Below are positions 1 through 10,900 of a stretch of 64,000 nucleotides of DNA, piece after piece. The position numbers and the translations under genes were made by a program. How positions within the stretch are numbered: position 1 is the first letter of the stretch; each line of letters starts with the position of its first letter. The notes beneath the pieces are model-generated. The model was not told the origin of the DNA and searched no databases. It worked only from the letters and a program-made list of their open reading frames with translations. This stretch comes from Bordetella ansorpii. GTDB taxonomy: Bacteria > Pseudomonadota > Gammaproteobacteria > Burkholderiales > Burkholderiaceae_B. The stretch covers positions 558,001 through 622,000 of the forward strand of contig NZ_FKIF01000001.1 in assembly GCF_900078705.1 (NCBI RefSeq), in the 5' to 3' direction.

Positions 1-1213
1 AGATCGCCAGCGACGACATGTACTCGGGCATGTACGGCGAGGACCACGCCAGCGTCAGCAGCGAGGCCAGGCTTTCCGCCGACACCCGGGCCTCGCGGGC
101 CAGGCCGGCGCCGTTGTCGATCACCAGCTCGGGCATCTTCAGGCCCTGCGCCGTCAGCAGCGCACGCGCCACCATGTCGCTGCTGGCCACCGTGGCCGGA
201 CGCGCACCGCGCTCGGCGCCCAGCGTCAGCAGCAGCGTGCGCGCCATCACGTTGTTGCTGCGCTTGTTGATCGTGCGGATGATCTCGCCCAGCGGTTTCG
301 ATTCGTTGGCCGTCAACAGCACCGCGTCGGCGGGTACGCGGCCGGCGCGCACCTGGCCCGTGAACTTGCCGCCCAGGTCCGTCCACAACTGGCGGAACAC
401 CGCCTGGGCATATTCGGGCTGCGACAGCGCCAGACGGTACAGGCTGAATTCACCGCAGGAACCCGCGACCGTGCCCCCCACGCGCAGCGAGACACCCTGC
501 TGGGTCATCACGGGATCGGTCGTCACCACCGGCGGGCCAGGGCAGCGCGCGTCGCTCCATTGCACCTTGCCCTCGATGCGCACGCCGGGCAGCGGCGGAT
601 CGATGTAGGGCACCCAGCGGCGCGTGGCCGCATCGGGCACGAACAGCAGGCGCATCGCGCCGAAGCCCACCATCAGGGCGTCGGGGCTGGCGTTGTAGGC
701 GCGGTCTGGCGCGCCGTCGAAGGCGCCGGGATCGATGGACACCTGGCCGAAGATGCTGCGGTCGATGACCAGGTCGCCGATCTGCCTCACCCCGCGCAAC
801 CGCAGGTCGCGCAGCAGGTTCCACACGTCCTGCAGCATCAGTTGCGGATCGCCGCCGGCGCGCAGGTACAGCGGGCCGGGCAACACACCCTTGGCATCGG
901 GGCGCATGCCCGGATCGGCCAGCAGTTCGGTGCGCCAGATGTAATTGGGGCCCAGTTCCGACAGCGCCGCCCAGGTGGTGACCAGCTTCATCACCGAAGC
1001 CGGGTTGCGCGGCGTGGTGGCGTTGATGCTCGCCAGGCGCGGGCCGCCGATCTCCTGCACGACCAGCGACAGCGAATCGTCGGGCAGGCCGCTCTTCTTC
1101 CAGATGGCCGCCAACTCGGGCGGCAGCGCCTGGGCATGCCCCTGTGCCGCCGCCAGCACCAGCCCGGCCGCCGCCAGCCATCGTTTCAGTATTCCCGCTC
1201 GCTTGACCGCCAT
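1..1213 (-). CDS. dacB: D-alanyl-D-alanine carboxypeptidase/endopeptidase (PBP4, DacB), 3' end outside window
   Basis: Penicillin-binding protein 4 family (peptidase S13), a periplasmic enzyme that trims or cleaves peptidoglycan peptide cross-links. About 404 residues are visible. The start gives a clear signal peptide (MAVKRAGILKRW, then an Ala/Leu-rich core ending near GHAQA). The SxxK nucleophile motif is seen as ASVMKL near residue 65, and the SxN motif as KRSNN about 300 residues later. The C-terminal KTG box lies beyond position 1. The E. coli protein is about 477 residues, so roughly 70 residues are missing. It is transcribed divergently from queA. Identification rests on motif order and overall resemblance. 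Confidence 0.9.
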   Translation of the reverse strand, partial: MAVKRAGILKRWLAAAGLVLAAAQGHAQALPPELAAIWKKSGLPDDSLSLVVQEIGGPRLASINATTPRNPASVMKLVTTWAALSELGPNYIWRTELLADPGMRPDAKGVLPGPLYLRAGGDPQLMLQDVWNLLRDLRLRGVRQIGDLVIDRSIFGQVSIDPGAFDGAPDRAYNASPDALMVGFGAMRLLFVPDAATRRWVPYIDPPLPGVRIEGKVQWSDARCPGPPVVTTDPVMTQQGVSLRVGGTVAGSCGEFSLYRLALSQPEYAQAVFRQLWTDLGGKFTGQVRAGRVPADAVLLTANESKPLGEIIRTINKRSNNVMARTLLLTLGAERGARPATVASSDMVARALLTAQGLKMPELVIDNGAGLAREARVSAESLASLLTLAWSSPYMPEYMSSLAI

Positions 1214-1378
1214 ACGCGCCACGCCGCCGTGTTCCAGAAAACCGTGAGCATACCGAATCAAGCTTGCGGCCAGCCCAAAGCCGGCCGTCGAAGGCGCCGG
1301 GTTCACCGGCGACCCGGCTCGCCACGCGCCGGGCTTCATCCGGGCGGCGGGCGGTGTTGCCGCGCCGTCATACAATAG

Positions 1379-3652
<2,274 letters not shown>

Positions 3653-3956
3653 AGACGGGTCCGCGCCGATTTGGCCCGGACCCGGCGGGCCAAAGCCAAT
3701 TCCCCCTGCCGGAGGGGCGGTTGCCGTCCCCCGAACTCGTGTCGCGCGACTGCCAGGCAACCCCGCTACAATAGTCGGCTTGCCCTGTTCAATGGCTCGC
3801 GCGGGGACAGGGCGCGATTAGATGTAGGGACGGTACACCGGAAAAATCCCGGAACCAGGCACGGCCACGCGCCGTGCCGGCCAGAGCCGGCCTCGAAGCC
3901 GGCCTGGGCCCGTCACCGCCAACCCAAAAACACTGATATTTGCAGGGAGTTCAACC
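3653..3956 (+). promoter_or_regulatory. intergenic region and likely structured 5' leader of yajC
   Basis: This 304-base gap has no plausible gene. It holds a possible -10 hexamer TACAAT at 3767-3772 with no clear -35. Next come strong GC hairpins: GGCACGG (3858-3864) pairs with CCGTGCC (3872-3878), and the self-complementary hexamer GCCGGC occurs at 3876, 3886 and 3898. A GGGAG ribosome site precedes the yajC ATG. Whether the leader is regulatory is not shown. Confidence 0.35.
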
Positions 3957-4301
3957 ATGTCCGCAATCGACACCGCCGGCCTCGTCCTGGCCCAGGCCGC
4001 CGCTCCGGAAGGCAATGCGCTGATGGGCATGCTGCCCATCGTGCTGATGTTCGTGATCCTCTATTTCCTGATGATCCGTCCGCAGATGAAGCGCCAGAAA
4101 GAGCATCGCAACATGGTGGCCGCGCTGGCCAAGGGCGACGAAGTCGTCACCGCCGGCGGCATGCTGGGCAAGGTCTCCAAGGTGACCGACAGCTACGTCA
4201 CGGTCGAGATCGCCGACCTGGCCGAGAAGCCCGTCGAGGTGATCATGCAGAAGACCTCGGTCACGACCGTGCTGCCCAAGGGAACCATCAAGGCCCTGTA
4301 A
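3957..4301 (+). CDS. yajC: Sec translocon accessory protein YajC
   Basis: A 114-residue inner-membrane protein that associates with SecDF and YidC in the holotranslocon. One N-terminal membrane segment (MLPIVLMFVILYFLMI) is followed by the typical RPQMKRQKEH and a small soluble domain with the family block VVTAGGMLGKV. A good Shine-Dalgarno (AGGGAG) sits six bases before the ATG. It precedes secD and secF in the conserved yajC-secD-secF order, separated from secD by a hairpin that may act as a terminator or attenuator. Confidence 0.96.
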   Translation: MSAIDTAGLVLAQAAAPEGNALMGMLPIVLMFVILYFLMIRPQMKRQKEHRNMVAALAKGDEVVTAGGMLGKVSKVTDSYVTVEIADLAEKPVEVIMQKTSVTTVLPKGTIKAL

Positions 4302-4311
4302 GCCTCTGATC

Positions 4312-4335
4312 AGGCCCCGCACGCGGGGCCTTTCG
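4312..4335 (+). terminator. hairpin between yajC and secD
   Basis: Inverted repeat AGGCCCC (4312-4318), loop GCACGC, GGGGCCT (4325-4331), followed by a T-rich run (TTCGTCTTCTTT). It looks like an intrinsic terminator inside the operon, so it may lower rather than stop transcription into secD and secF. Confidence 0.6.
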
Positions 4336-4361
4336 TCTTCTTTACGCATCAATCGCCGGCA

Positions 4362-6278
4362 ATGAACCGCTATCCTCTCTGGAAATACATCACGGTCCTG
4401 GTCGCGGTCGTGATCGGCCTGCTCTACACGCTGCCCAACTTCTACGGCGAATCCCCCGCCGTGCAGGTCTCCAGCGCCAAGGCCACCATCAAGGTCGAGC
4501 CCGCCATGCTGGAACAGATCCAGCAGATCCTGGCCAACGCCAAGCTCGAGCCCACCAGCGTCTACTACGAGCTGAACGGCACGCTGGGCACCGTGCGCGC
4601 CCGCTTCCCGTCCACCGACGTGCAGCTGCAGGCCCGCGATGCGATCGACCACGCGCTCAATCCCGATGCCAGCGATCCCCGCTATACCGTCGCGCTGAAC
4701 CTGCTGCCCGCCTCGCCCACGTGGATGCGCTGGCTCGGCTTCTTCGAGCCGCGCCCCATGTATCTGGGCCTGGACCTGCGCGGCGGCGTGCACTTCCTGC
4801 TGCAGGTCGACATGCAGGGCGCCCTGACCGCCCGCTACGACTCCCTGTCGGCCGACGTGCGCAGCGTGCTGCGCGACCAGAAGATCAACGTGTCCGGCGT
4901 CGAACGCTCGGGCATGTCGGTCGTGGCCACCTTCGCCAACGACGACGACCGTTCGCGCGCCCATGACGCGCTGCGCAGCCGCCTGACCGAACTGGCCTAC
5001 ACCGAGAACAACGATGGCGGCCGTCCCCAACTGGTCGGCCAATTGAGCCCCGCCGCGGTCACCCGCGTGCAGGACAACGCGCTCAAGCAGAACATCAACA
5101 CCCTGCACAACCGTATCAACGAGCTGGGCGTGGCCGAACCCGTCATCCAGCAGCAGGGCGCCGACCGCATCATCGTCCAGTTGCCCGGCGTGCAGGACGT
5201 GGCCAAGGCCAAGGAACTGCTGGGCCGCACCGCCACCCTCGAAATCCGCATGGTCGACGATTCGCCGGCCGCGATGAGCGCGCTGGCCAACGGCACCGTG
5301 CCGTTCGGCCTGGAACGCTACACCGACCGCGACGGCTCGCCCGTGCTGGTGCGCCGCCAGGTCATCCTGACCGGCGAAAACCTGCAGGACGCCCAGCCGG
5401 GCCGCGACCAGCAGACGCAGCAGGCCGCCGTGCACCTCACGCTGGACAGCAAGGGCGCGCGCATCTTCCGCGACGTCACCCGCGACAACATCGGCAAGCG
5501 CATGGCCATCCTGCTGTTCGAGAACGGCAAGGGCGAAGTGGTCACCGCGCCGGTCATCCGTGGCGAGATCGGCGGCGGCCAGGTGCAGATCACCGGCAGC
5601 ATGACCGCCGAGGAAGCCGCCGACACGTCGCTGCTGCTGCGCGCCGGCTCGCTGGCCGCGCCGATGTCCATCATCGAGGAACGCACCATCGGCCCCAGCC
5701 TGGGCGCCGACAACATCTCGAAGGGCTTCCACTCCACGCTGTATGGCTTCCTGGCCATCGCCGTGTTCATCATCCTGTATTACCACCTGTTCGGCGTCTT
5801 CTCCACCGTCGGCCTGACGATGAACGTGCTGCTGCTGCTGGCGCTGCTGTCCATGCTGCAGGCCACGCTGACCCTGCCCGGCATCGCGGCCATCGCGCTG
5901 ACGCTGGGCATGGCCATCGACTCGAACGTGCTCATCAACGAGCGCATCCGCGAGGAACTGCGCAACGGCGCCACGCCGCAGCAGGCCATCCACCACGGCT
6001 TCGAGCGCGCCTGGGGCACCATCCTCGACTCGAACCTGACCACACTGATCGTGGGCCTGGCGCTGCTGGCCTTCGGCTCCGGCCCCATCCGCGGCTTCGC
6101 GGTGGTGCATTGCCTGGGCATCGTCACCTCGATGTTCTCCTCGGTGATCGGCGTGCGTGCGCTGGCCAACCTGTGGTATGGCCGCCAGCGCAAGCTGACG
6201 CGCATTTCGATCGGCACCGTATGGCGTCCGAACCCGGACAAGAAGAATGCCGGCGGCAACGCCCCGGCCATCAAGTGA
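4362..6278 (+). CDS. secD: protein translocase subunit SecD
   Basis: SecD, with SecF, uses the proton-motive force to pull preproteins through SecYEG on the periplasmic side. The 638-residue product has an N-terminal membrane segment, a large periplasmic part with the signature GLDLRGGVHFLLQVD near residue 140, and a C-terminal RND-like bundle carrying LGMAIDSNVLINERIREE. Length fits the betaproteobacterial form. SecF follows after a 14-base gap. Confidence 0.97.
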   Translation: MNRYPLWKYITVLVAVVIGLLYTLPNFYGESPAVQVSSAKATIKVEPAMLEQIQQILANAKLEPTSVYYELNGTLGTVRARFPSTDVQLQARDAIDHALNPDASDPRYTVALNLLPASPTWMRWLGFFEPRPMYLGLDLRGGVHFLLQVDMQGALTARYDSLSADVRSVLRDQKINVSGVERSGMSVVATFANDDDRSRAHDALRSRLTELAYTENNDGGRPQLVGQLSPAAVTRVQDNALKQNINTLHNRINELGVAEPVIQQQGADRIIVQLPGVQDVAKAKELLGRTATLEIRMVDDSPAAMSALANGTVPFGLERYTDRDGSPVLVRRQVILTGENLQDAQPGRDQQTQQAAVHLTLDSKGARIFRDVTRDNIGKRMAILLFENGKGEVVTAPVIRGEIGGGQVQITGSMTAEEAADTSLLLRAGSLAAPMSIIEERTIGPSLGADNISKGFHSTLYGFLAIAVFIILYYHLFGVFSTVGLTMNVLLLLALLSMLQATLTLPGIAAIALTLGMAIDSNVLINERIREELRNGATPQQAIHHGFERAWGTILDSNLTTLIVGLALLAFGSGPIRGFAVVHCLGIVTSMFSSVIGVRALANLWYGRQRKLTRISIGTVWRPNPDKKNAGGNAPAIK

Positions 6279-6292
6279 AGTAGAGGCCGATC

Positions 6293-7225
6293 ATGGAATT
6301 CTTCCGCATCCATCGCACCATTCCATTCATGCGCAATGCGCTGGTGCTGAACATCATCAGCCTGGTCACGTTCGTGGCGGCGGTGTTCTTCATCATCACG
6401 CGCGGCTTTCACCTGTCCATCGAGTTCACCGGCGGCACGGTCATGGAAGTCAGCTATGCGCAGACCGTGCAACTGGACAGCGTGCGCGGCGCCGTCGGCA
6501 AGCTGGGCTACAGCGACTTCCAGGTGGCCAACTTCGGCACCTCGCGCGACGTGCTGATCCGCCTGCCGCTGGCCGAGGGGCAAACCTCGGCCACGCAAAG
6601 CGAATCGGTGATGCAAAGCCTCAAGGCGGCCGACCCGTCGGTCGAACTGCGCCGCGTCGAGTTCGTCGGCCCGCAGGTGGGCCAGGAACTGCTGCACAAC
6701 GGACTGATGGCGCTGCTGGTGGTGGTGGCGGGCATCATGCTCTACCTCGGCCTGCGCTTCGAATGGAAGTTCGCCGTGGCGGGGGTCATCGCCAACCTGC
6801 ACGACGTGGTCATCATCCTGGGCTTCTTCGCGTTCTTCCAATGGGAGTTCTCGCTGGCCGTGCTGGCCGGCGTGCTGGCGGTGCTGGGCTACTCGGTGAA
6901 CGAATCCGTGGTCATCATGGACCGGATCCGCGAGAACTTCCGCAAGTACCGCAAGGCCAGCGTGGTCGAAGTCATCGACGGCGCCATCACCCAGACCATC
7001 TCGCGCACCATCATCACCCACGGGTCGACCCAGATGATGGTGCTGGCCATGCTGTTCTTCGGCGGCCCGTCCCTGCACTACTTCGCGCTGGCGCTGACCA
7101 TCGGCATCTGGTTCGGCATCTACTCGTCGGTCTTCGTGGCCGCCGCGCTGGCCATGTGGATGGGGGTCAAGCGCGAGGATCTGATCAAGCCGGTCAAGAA
7201 GGAAGGCGAGGCCGAAATCGTCTGA
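6293..7225 (+). CDS. secF: protein translocase subunit SecF
   Basis: Partner of SecD in the auxiliary Sec complex of the inner membrane. The 310 residues include an N-terminal membrane helix, the periplasmic IEFTGGTVMEV motif, and a five-helix RND-type bundle with the functional motif GYSVNESVVIMDRIREN. It lies 14 bases after secD and is the last gene of the operon; a clear intrinsic terminator follows. Confidence 0.97.
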   Translation: MEFFRIHRTIPFMRNALVLNIISLVTFVAAVFFIITRGFHLSIEFTGGTVMEVSYAQTVQLDSVRGAVGKLGYSDFQVANFGTSRDVLIRLPLAEGQTSATQSESVMQSLKAADPSVELRRVEFVGPQVGQELLHNGLMALLVVVAGIMLYLGLRFEWKFAVAGVIANLHDVVIILGFFAFFQWEFSLAVLAGVLAVLGYSVNESVVIMDRIRENFRKYRKASVVEVIDGAITQTISRTIITHGSTQMMVLAMLFFGGPSLHYFALALTIGIWFGIYSSVFVAAALAMWMGVKREDLIKPVKKEGEAEIV

Positions 7226-7253
7226 TCCACGGCGCGTGCGTCAGGCATGAAAG

Positions 7254-7275
7254 AATCCCCGCCCGGGGATTTTTT
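7254..7275 (+). terminator. intrinsic terminator after secF
   Basis: Perfect stem AATCCCC (7254-7260) with GGGGATT (7265-7271) around a short GC loop, then T residues. The minus-strand sigma gene ends at 7275, and the reverse transcript also ends in a T-rich tail, so the element could work in both directions. Confidence 0.8.
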
Positions 7276-7844
7276 CATGGGCGGGCGCCCTGCGCGGCGC
7301 AGTGCGCCATCGCCTGCCTGACCAGGGTGTCCACGCGGCGCGGCGACATGCCATGCCGGCGAGCCACCTCGCCACGCGTCATGTCCTCGATCCGCAGCGC
7401 CGCCAGCACCGCCTGATAGCGGTACGGCAGACGCTGCAACGCGGCCAGCAGCGCCCGCACCTCCGAGCGCCCCTCGGCCACCGCCTCGGGCCCGGGCGCG
7501 GGATCGGCAAGCGCATGCAGGGCGTCGTCCGCATCGTCCGCATGGCGCCACATCCGGTCGCCACGCAGGCGATCCATGGCGAGGTTGCTGGCCACCCGAT
7601 ACACATACGCCTCGGCGCAGCGCACCGAATGCGGCAGCGCCATGTCGCCCAGCCGCAGCCAGGCCTCGTGCAGGCAATCGCTGGCCGCGTCGGCACAGCC
7701 CAATTGAAGCCGCAGGCGGCGATGCAGCCGCGCATAGTTCTCCACCAGGCAGGCGCGCAGGCCCGCCGCGCGCCCGCCATCGTCCGAAGCGGGGCCGCCC
7801 GTGGCGCCGGCCCCGTCCAGGCAATCGACGAAGGTCATGTCCAT
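7275..7844 (-). CDS. ECF (FecI-type) RNA polymerase sigma factor, downstream of giant exoprotein gene
   Basis: A 189-residue sigma-70-family protein of the extracytoplasmic-function group. Region 2 is seen around ENYARLHRRLRLQLG through AYVYRVASNLAMDRLR, and region 4 around LQRLPYRYQAVLAALR with the helix-turn-helix RGEVARRHGMSPRRVDTLV. A start at 7844 gives the shortest full domain set; a second ATG lies at 7838. It is the last gene of the minus-strand block, 134 bases after the exoprotein stop, and has no anti-sigma gene beside it. Its target promoters are unknown. The reading frame stays open far upstream inside the exoprotein gene, but that part is a shadow. Confidence 0.85.
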   Translation of the reverse strand: MDMTFVDCLDGAGATGGPASDDGGRAAGLRACLVENYARLHRRLRLQLGCADAASDCLHEAWLRLGDMALPHSVRCAEAYVYRVASNLAMDRLRGDRMWRHADDADDALHALADPAPGPEAVAEGRSEVRALLAALQRLPYRYQAVLAALRIEDMTRGEVARRHGMSPRRVDTLVRQAMAHCAAQGARP

Positions 7845-7978
7845 GATGGTCGATTCCGTGGTCCGTCCGCCGCGCCTGCGCGCCGCCACGCGCCGCGATC
7901 CGGGCGCAGGCCGCCATCCCCGCCGCGGCCTGCCGTGCAGGCAGGCCGCCAGCGCACATGGCGGGCGGACGGGTCCCC

Positions 7979-10900
7979 TCAGCGGTCGTTCTCCAGGCTG
8001 CGCCGTTGCGCGTCCGTCAGGCGCGACACCTGGGCCGGGTCCGTGCGGCCGCCCATGCCGACGATCTGCAGCAGGCTCGTGCGGTCGTAGGCCTGGCCGG
8101 CGCTGGCCGCCGGCGCGGCCCTGCCCTGCGCGCCGGCGCCGCGGGCGGGCGCCGGCACGGACGTCGCACCGGCGTCGCCGAATCCCAGGATCTGCACGCT
8201 GATGATGGACGGCAGCGCCTTCTGCGCCGCGGCGCGCGAGCGGGCCACCGCATCCTGCGCCGCGTTGACCGCGCTGGTGGCCGCCGTGCTGGCGCTGGTC
8301 AGCGCCCCGACGTTGACCGCCGCCACCACCGGCACGCCCACGGCTTCGCCCTGCACCTGGATGTTGGCCGCGTTCACCACCTGCAGGGCCGCGATGTTCA
8401 GGTTGCCCGACACCCGGATACCCGCCTCGCCCGCGTCGATGGTGCCCAGGGGCGCCAGCAGATCCACGTCGCCGGGCGGCACCTCGGGGATCGGGTTCAG
8501 CGTGGCGATGCCCGCCCCGGTGGACGGGGCCTGCGGCGAGAGCTGCACGTTGCCCCACGTGTCGTACGCGCGCCGGGGCGGCGTGTAGACCAGCGTGGTC
8601 TTGGATCCTCGGCCGGCGTTGATGTCGCCCTGCGCCGACCAGGCCAGGATGCTGCCGCCGAAGGTCGTCATGATGCGCGACAGCCCCAGCAGGATGCTGC
8701 CCTGCGAGTACAACTGCACGTCGCCCCGGCCCAGCGTGATCAGGCCGGCCGTGCCCGGCGGGGGTTCTCCCTGCACGCCCACCACGATCTGCCCGCCCGG
8801 CGCCAGCACCTGGATATCCCCGCCCGCCCACGTCTGGATGCCCGACGCGCCGAACTGGGTCATGTCCCCCGCATAGGCGTCCTGCCGCGGGAACAGCGTG
8901 GCGATCATCTGGCGCCCGCGCAGGTAGCTGCCGAAGCGCGGGCCGTCCGAGTCGTTGTATTCGCGCCCACCCTCGCGCAGCTCGGTGTAGTACAGCGCGC
9001 GCAGGAAGACGCGCTGCTGCTCGGCCGGCAGCGCATCGAAATACGCCCGCGCGGCGGCGGCGCGGTCGGTGCCGCCGTCCGCCTCGAAGCCGTAGCGCGC
9101 GCGCAGCCAGTTGACCAGGTACGCCTGGCTGGTGTCCGCGTATTCGCGGCTCAGGTCGCGCGGCGTCTTGTCGTCGGCGGCCCGCACGGCGTTCAGCTCG
9201 GCCTGCTTGTCCCGCAGCCACTGCGGGGCGCCGGCTTCGTCGCCCTGGTAGCCGAATTCCTGCCGCAGCCAGCCGGCCAGCGTCAACTCGCCACCATAGG
9301 ACTGCGCCACCTTGCCCGCCTGGTCCGCCAGCGGCAGGCCCGACGCGACGTCGGCTTGGTTGGCCGGATCCAGGTAGCGCGCGATCAGCGCCGCCCAGTC
9401 CGCGCCCTGCGGCCCGGCCGGGCCGAAGCCGACATGGACGGCGATGTCCGCGCCCGGCCGGGTATCGCCCGGGATGATCCCGCCGATGCTGACTAGGCTG
9501 CCCATGTTGCCCTGGTAGACGTTGCGCCCGGCGGTCGCTTCCAGCACGCCCGGACCGCCGATCCGCACATTGGCGTAGAAGATGTCCCGGCCGGCCTGCA
9601 GGACGGACACGTCGTTGGCGTCCACGTTCATGATGACGCTGGGATCGCTCAGCGGACTATTCGTCGGGCCCATGCCGAAGGCGACGATGTCGCGTCCGGC
9701 GCGCACCTGCGCGGCCTTGGCCGCCAGGTAGGAGCCCGGCACGGTGGGCGAGGCCAGGGTGGATGCGCCCAGCGCGGCGTCGACGATGTCGCCATTCACC
9801 GCATAGAGGCGGATCGGATTGGCATCGCCCGCATGCAGCGCATCCACGGGGGTATCCATCCCCTGGAAGGCGAAATAGCCGCTGCGCGGACGCAGGGTCG
9901 GCAACGCGCCCTCCCAGGCCGGCGGCGTCACGATCACCAGCGTGTTGGTGTCGCAGCCGCAGGAGGAGGTGATATCCAGCTGTTCGACGCCGCCGGTATA
10001 GTTGCGCGGGGTCAGCACCCAGGCCGGCTTGAACGGATTGGGCAGGTCGTTGACGCCGGCCCGCGCGCCCGACAGGCCCAGCTTGGCCGTCGCGCCCATC
10101 GCGCCCGCCTGGATCGAATCCCTTGCCAGCAGTTCGAGCTGGCCGGCGGGCGAAGGCAGCAGCGCGTAGACGGCCACGTTGGTCGAATACTGCGAACCAT
10201 AGTAGATGCTGCCGTCCCCGGCCACCGCGTCGAACGTCGAGGGCAGATAACTGCGCCCGGCCCCGGTGTGGAACGGCAGCACGCCGCCTCCCGCCGAGAA
10301 CAGCGAGACCGCCGTGTCCGGCGTCCACAGCGAGAACCAGTTGCGGCCCGCCCCGGTCTGTTGCGGATTGCCCGCCAGCGTGCCGACGAAACTGTATCCG
10401 GCCACGCCGATGTCGCCGACCGAGGGCGGCGCCGCCATGGTCGGATCGACGTAGGAGGACAGCACCAGGTCGCCGCGGCTGCGCACGGAGGTCTGGCCGT
10501 CGCCCGGCACGATGACCGGGCCCGCCACGGCGGCGCTCACCCGTTGCGCGTCATACAGGTCCACGCCGCGCGGGTCTTGCGTGCTCTTGGTGCCGTACGT
10601 CAGTTTCAGGTGGCCGACGGAGCCCGCCAGCACGTCGATGTCGCCGCGCAGGTTGGTCAGCGTGCCCTGCATCGCGTCGACGTTCGAGATGCTGGGCTGG
10701 GCCGGATTGAGCCCCCGGCCAATCCGGAGCACGAGGTCGCCCCCGCCGGTCTGCACCAATGTCCCGCCCGTCACCCGGCCATCGTCGGTGGTATTCACGC
10801 CGGTCACGCGGCCGGTCGCGCCGACCGCGACGTTCAAGCCGGTGGCCTGCTTCGGCGTGCCCTCCGGGACGCCGATGTTCACGCTGAACGGCGCCAGCGC

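Noticed and set aside
3951-6110. Long minus-strand open frame opposite yajC and secD
   Set aside because: Low-complexity His/Gln/Gly composition, antisense to well-recognised Sec genes.
7845-9221. Extension of the downstream sigma factor to 648 codons
   Set aside because: The extra part lies out of frame inside the exoprotein gene and has no sigma-like sequence; the sigma domains start after 7844.
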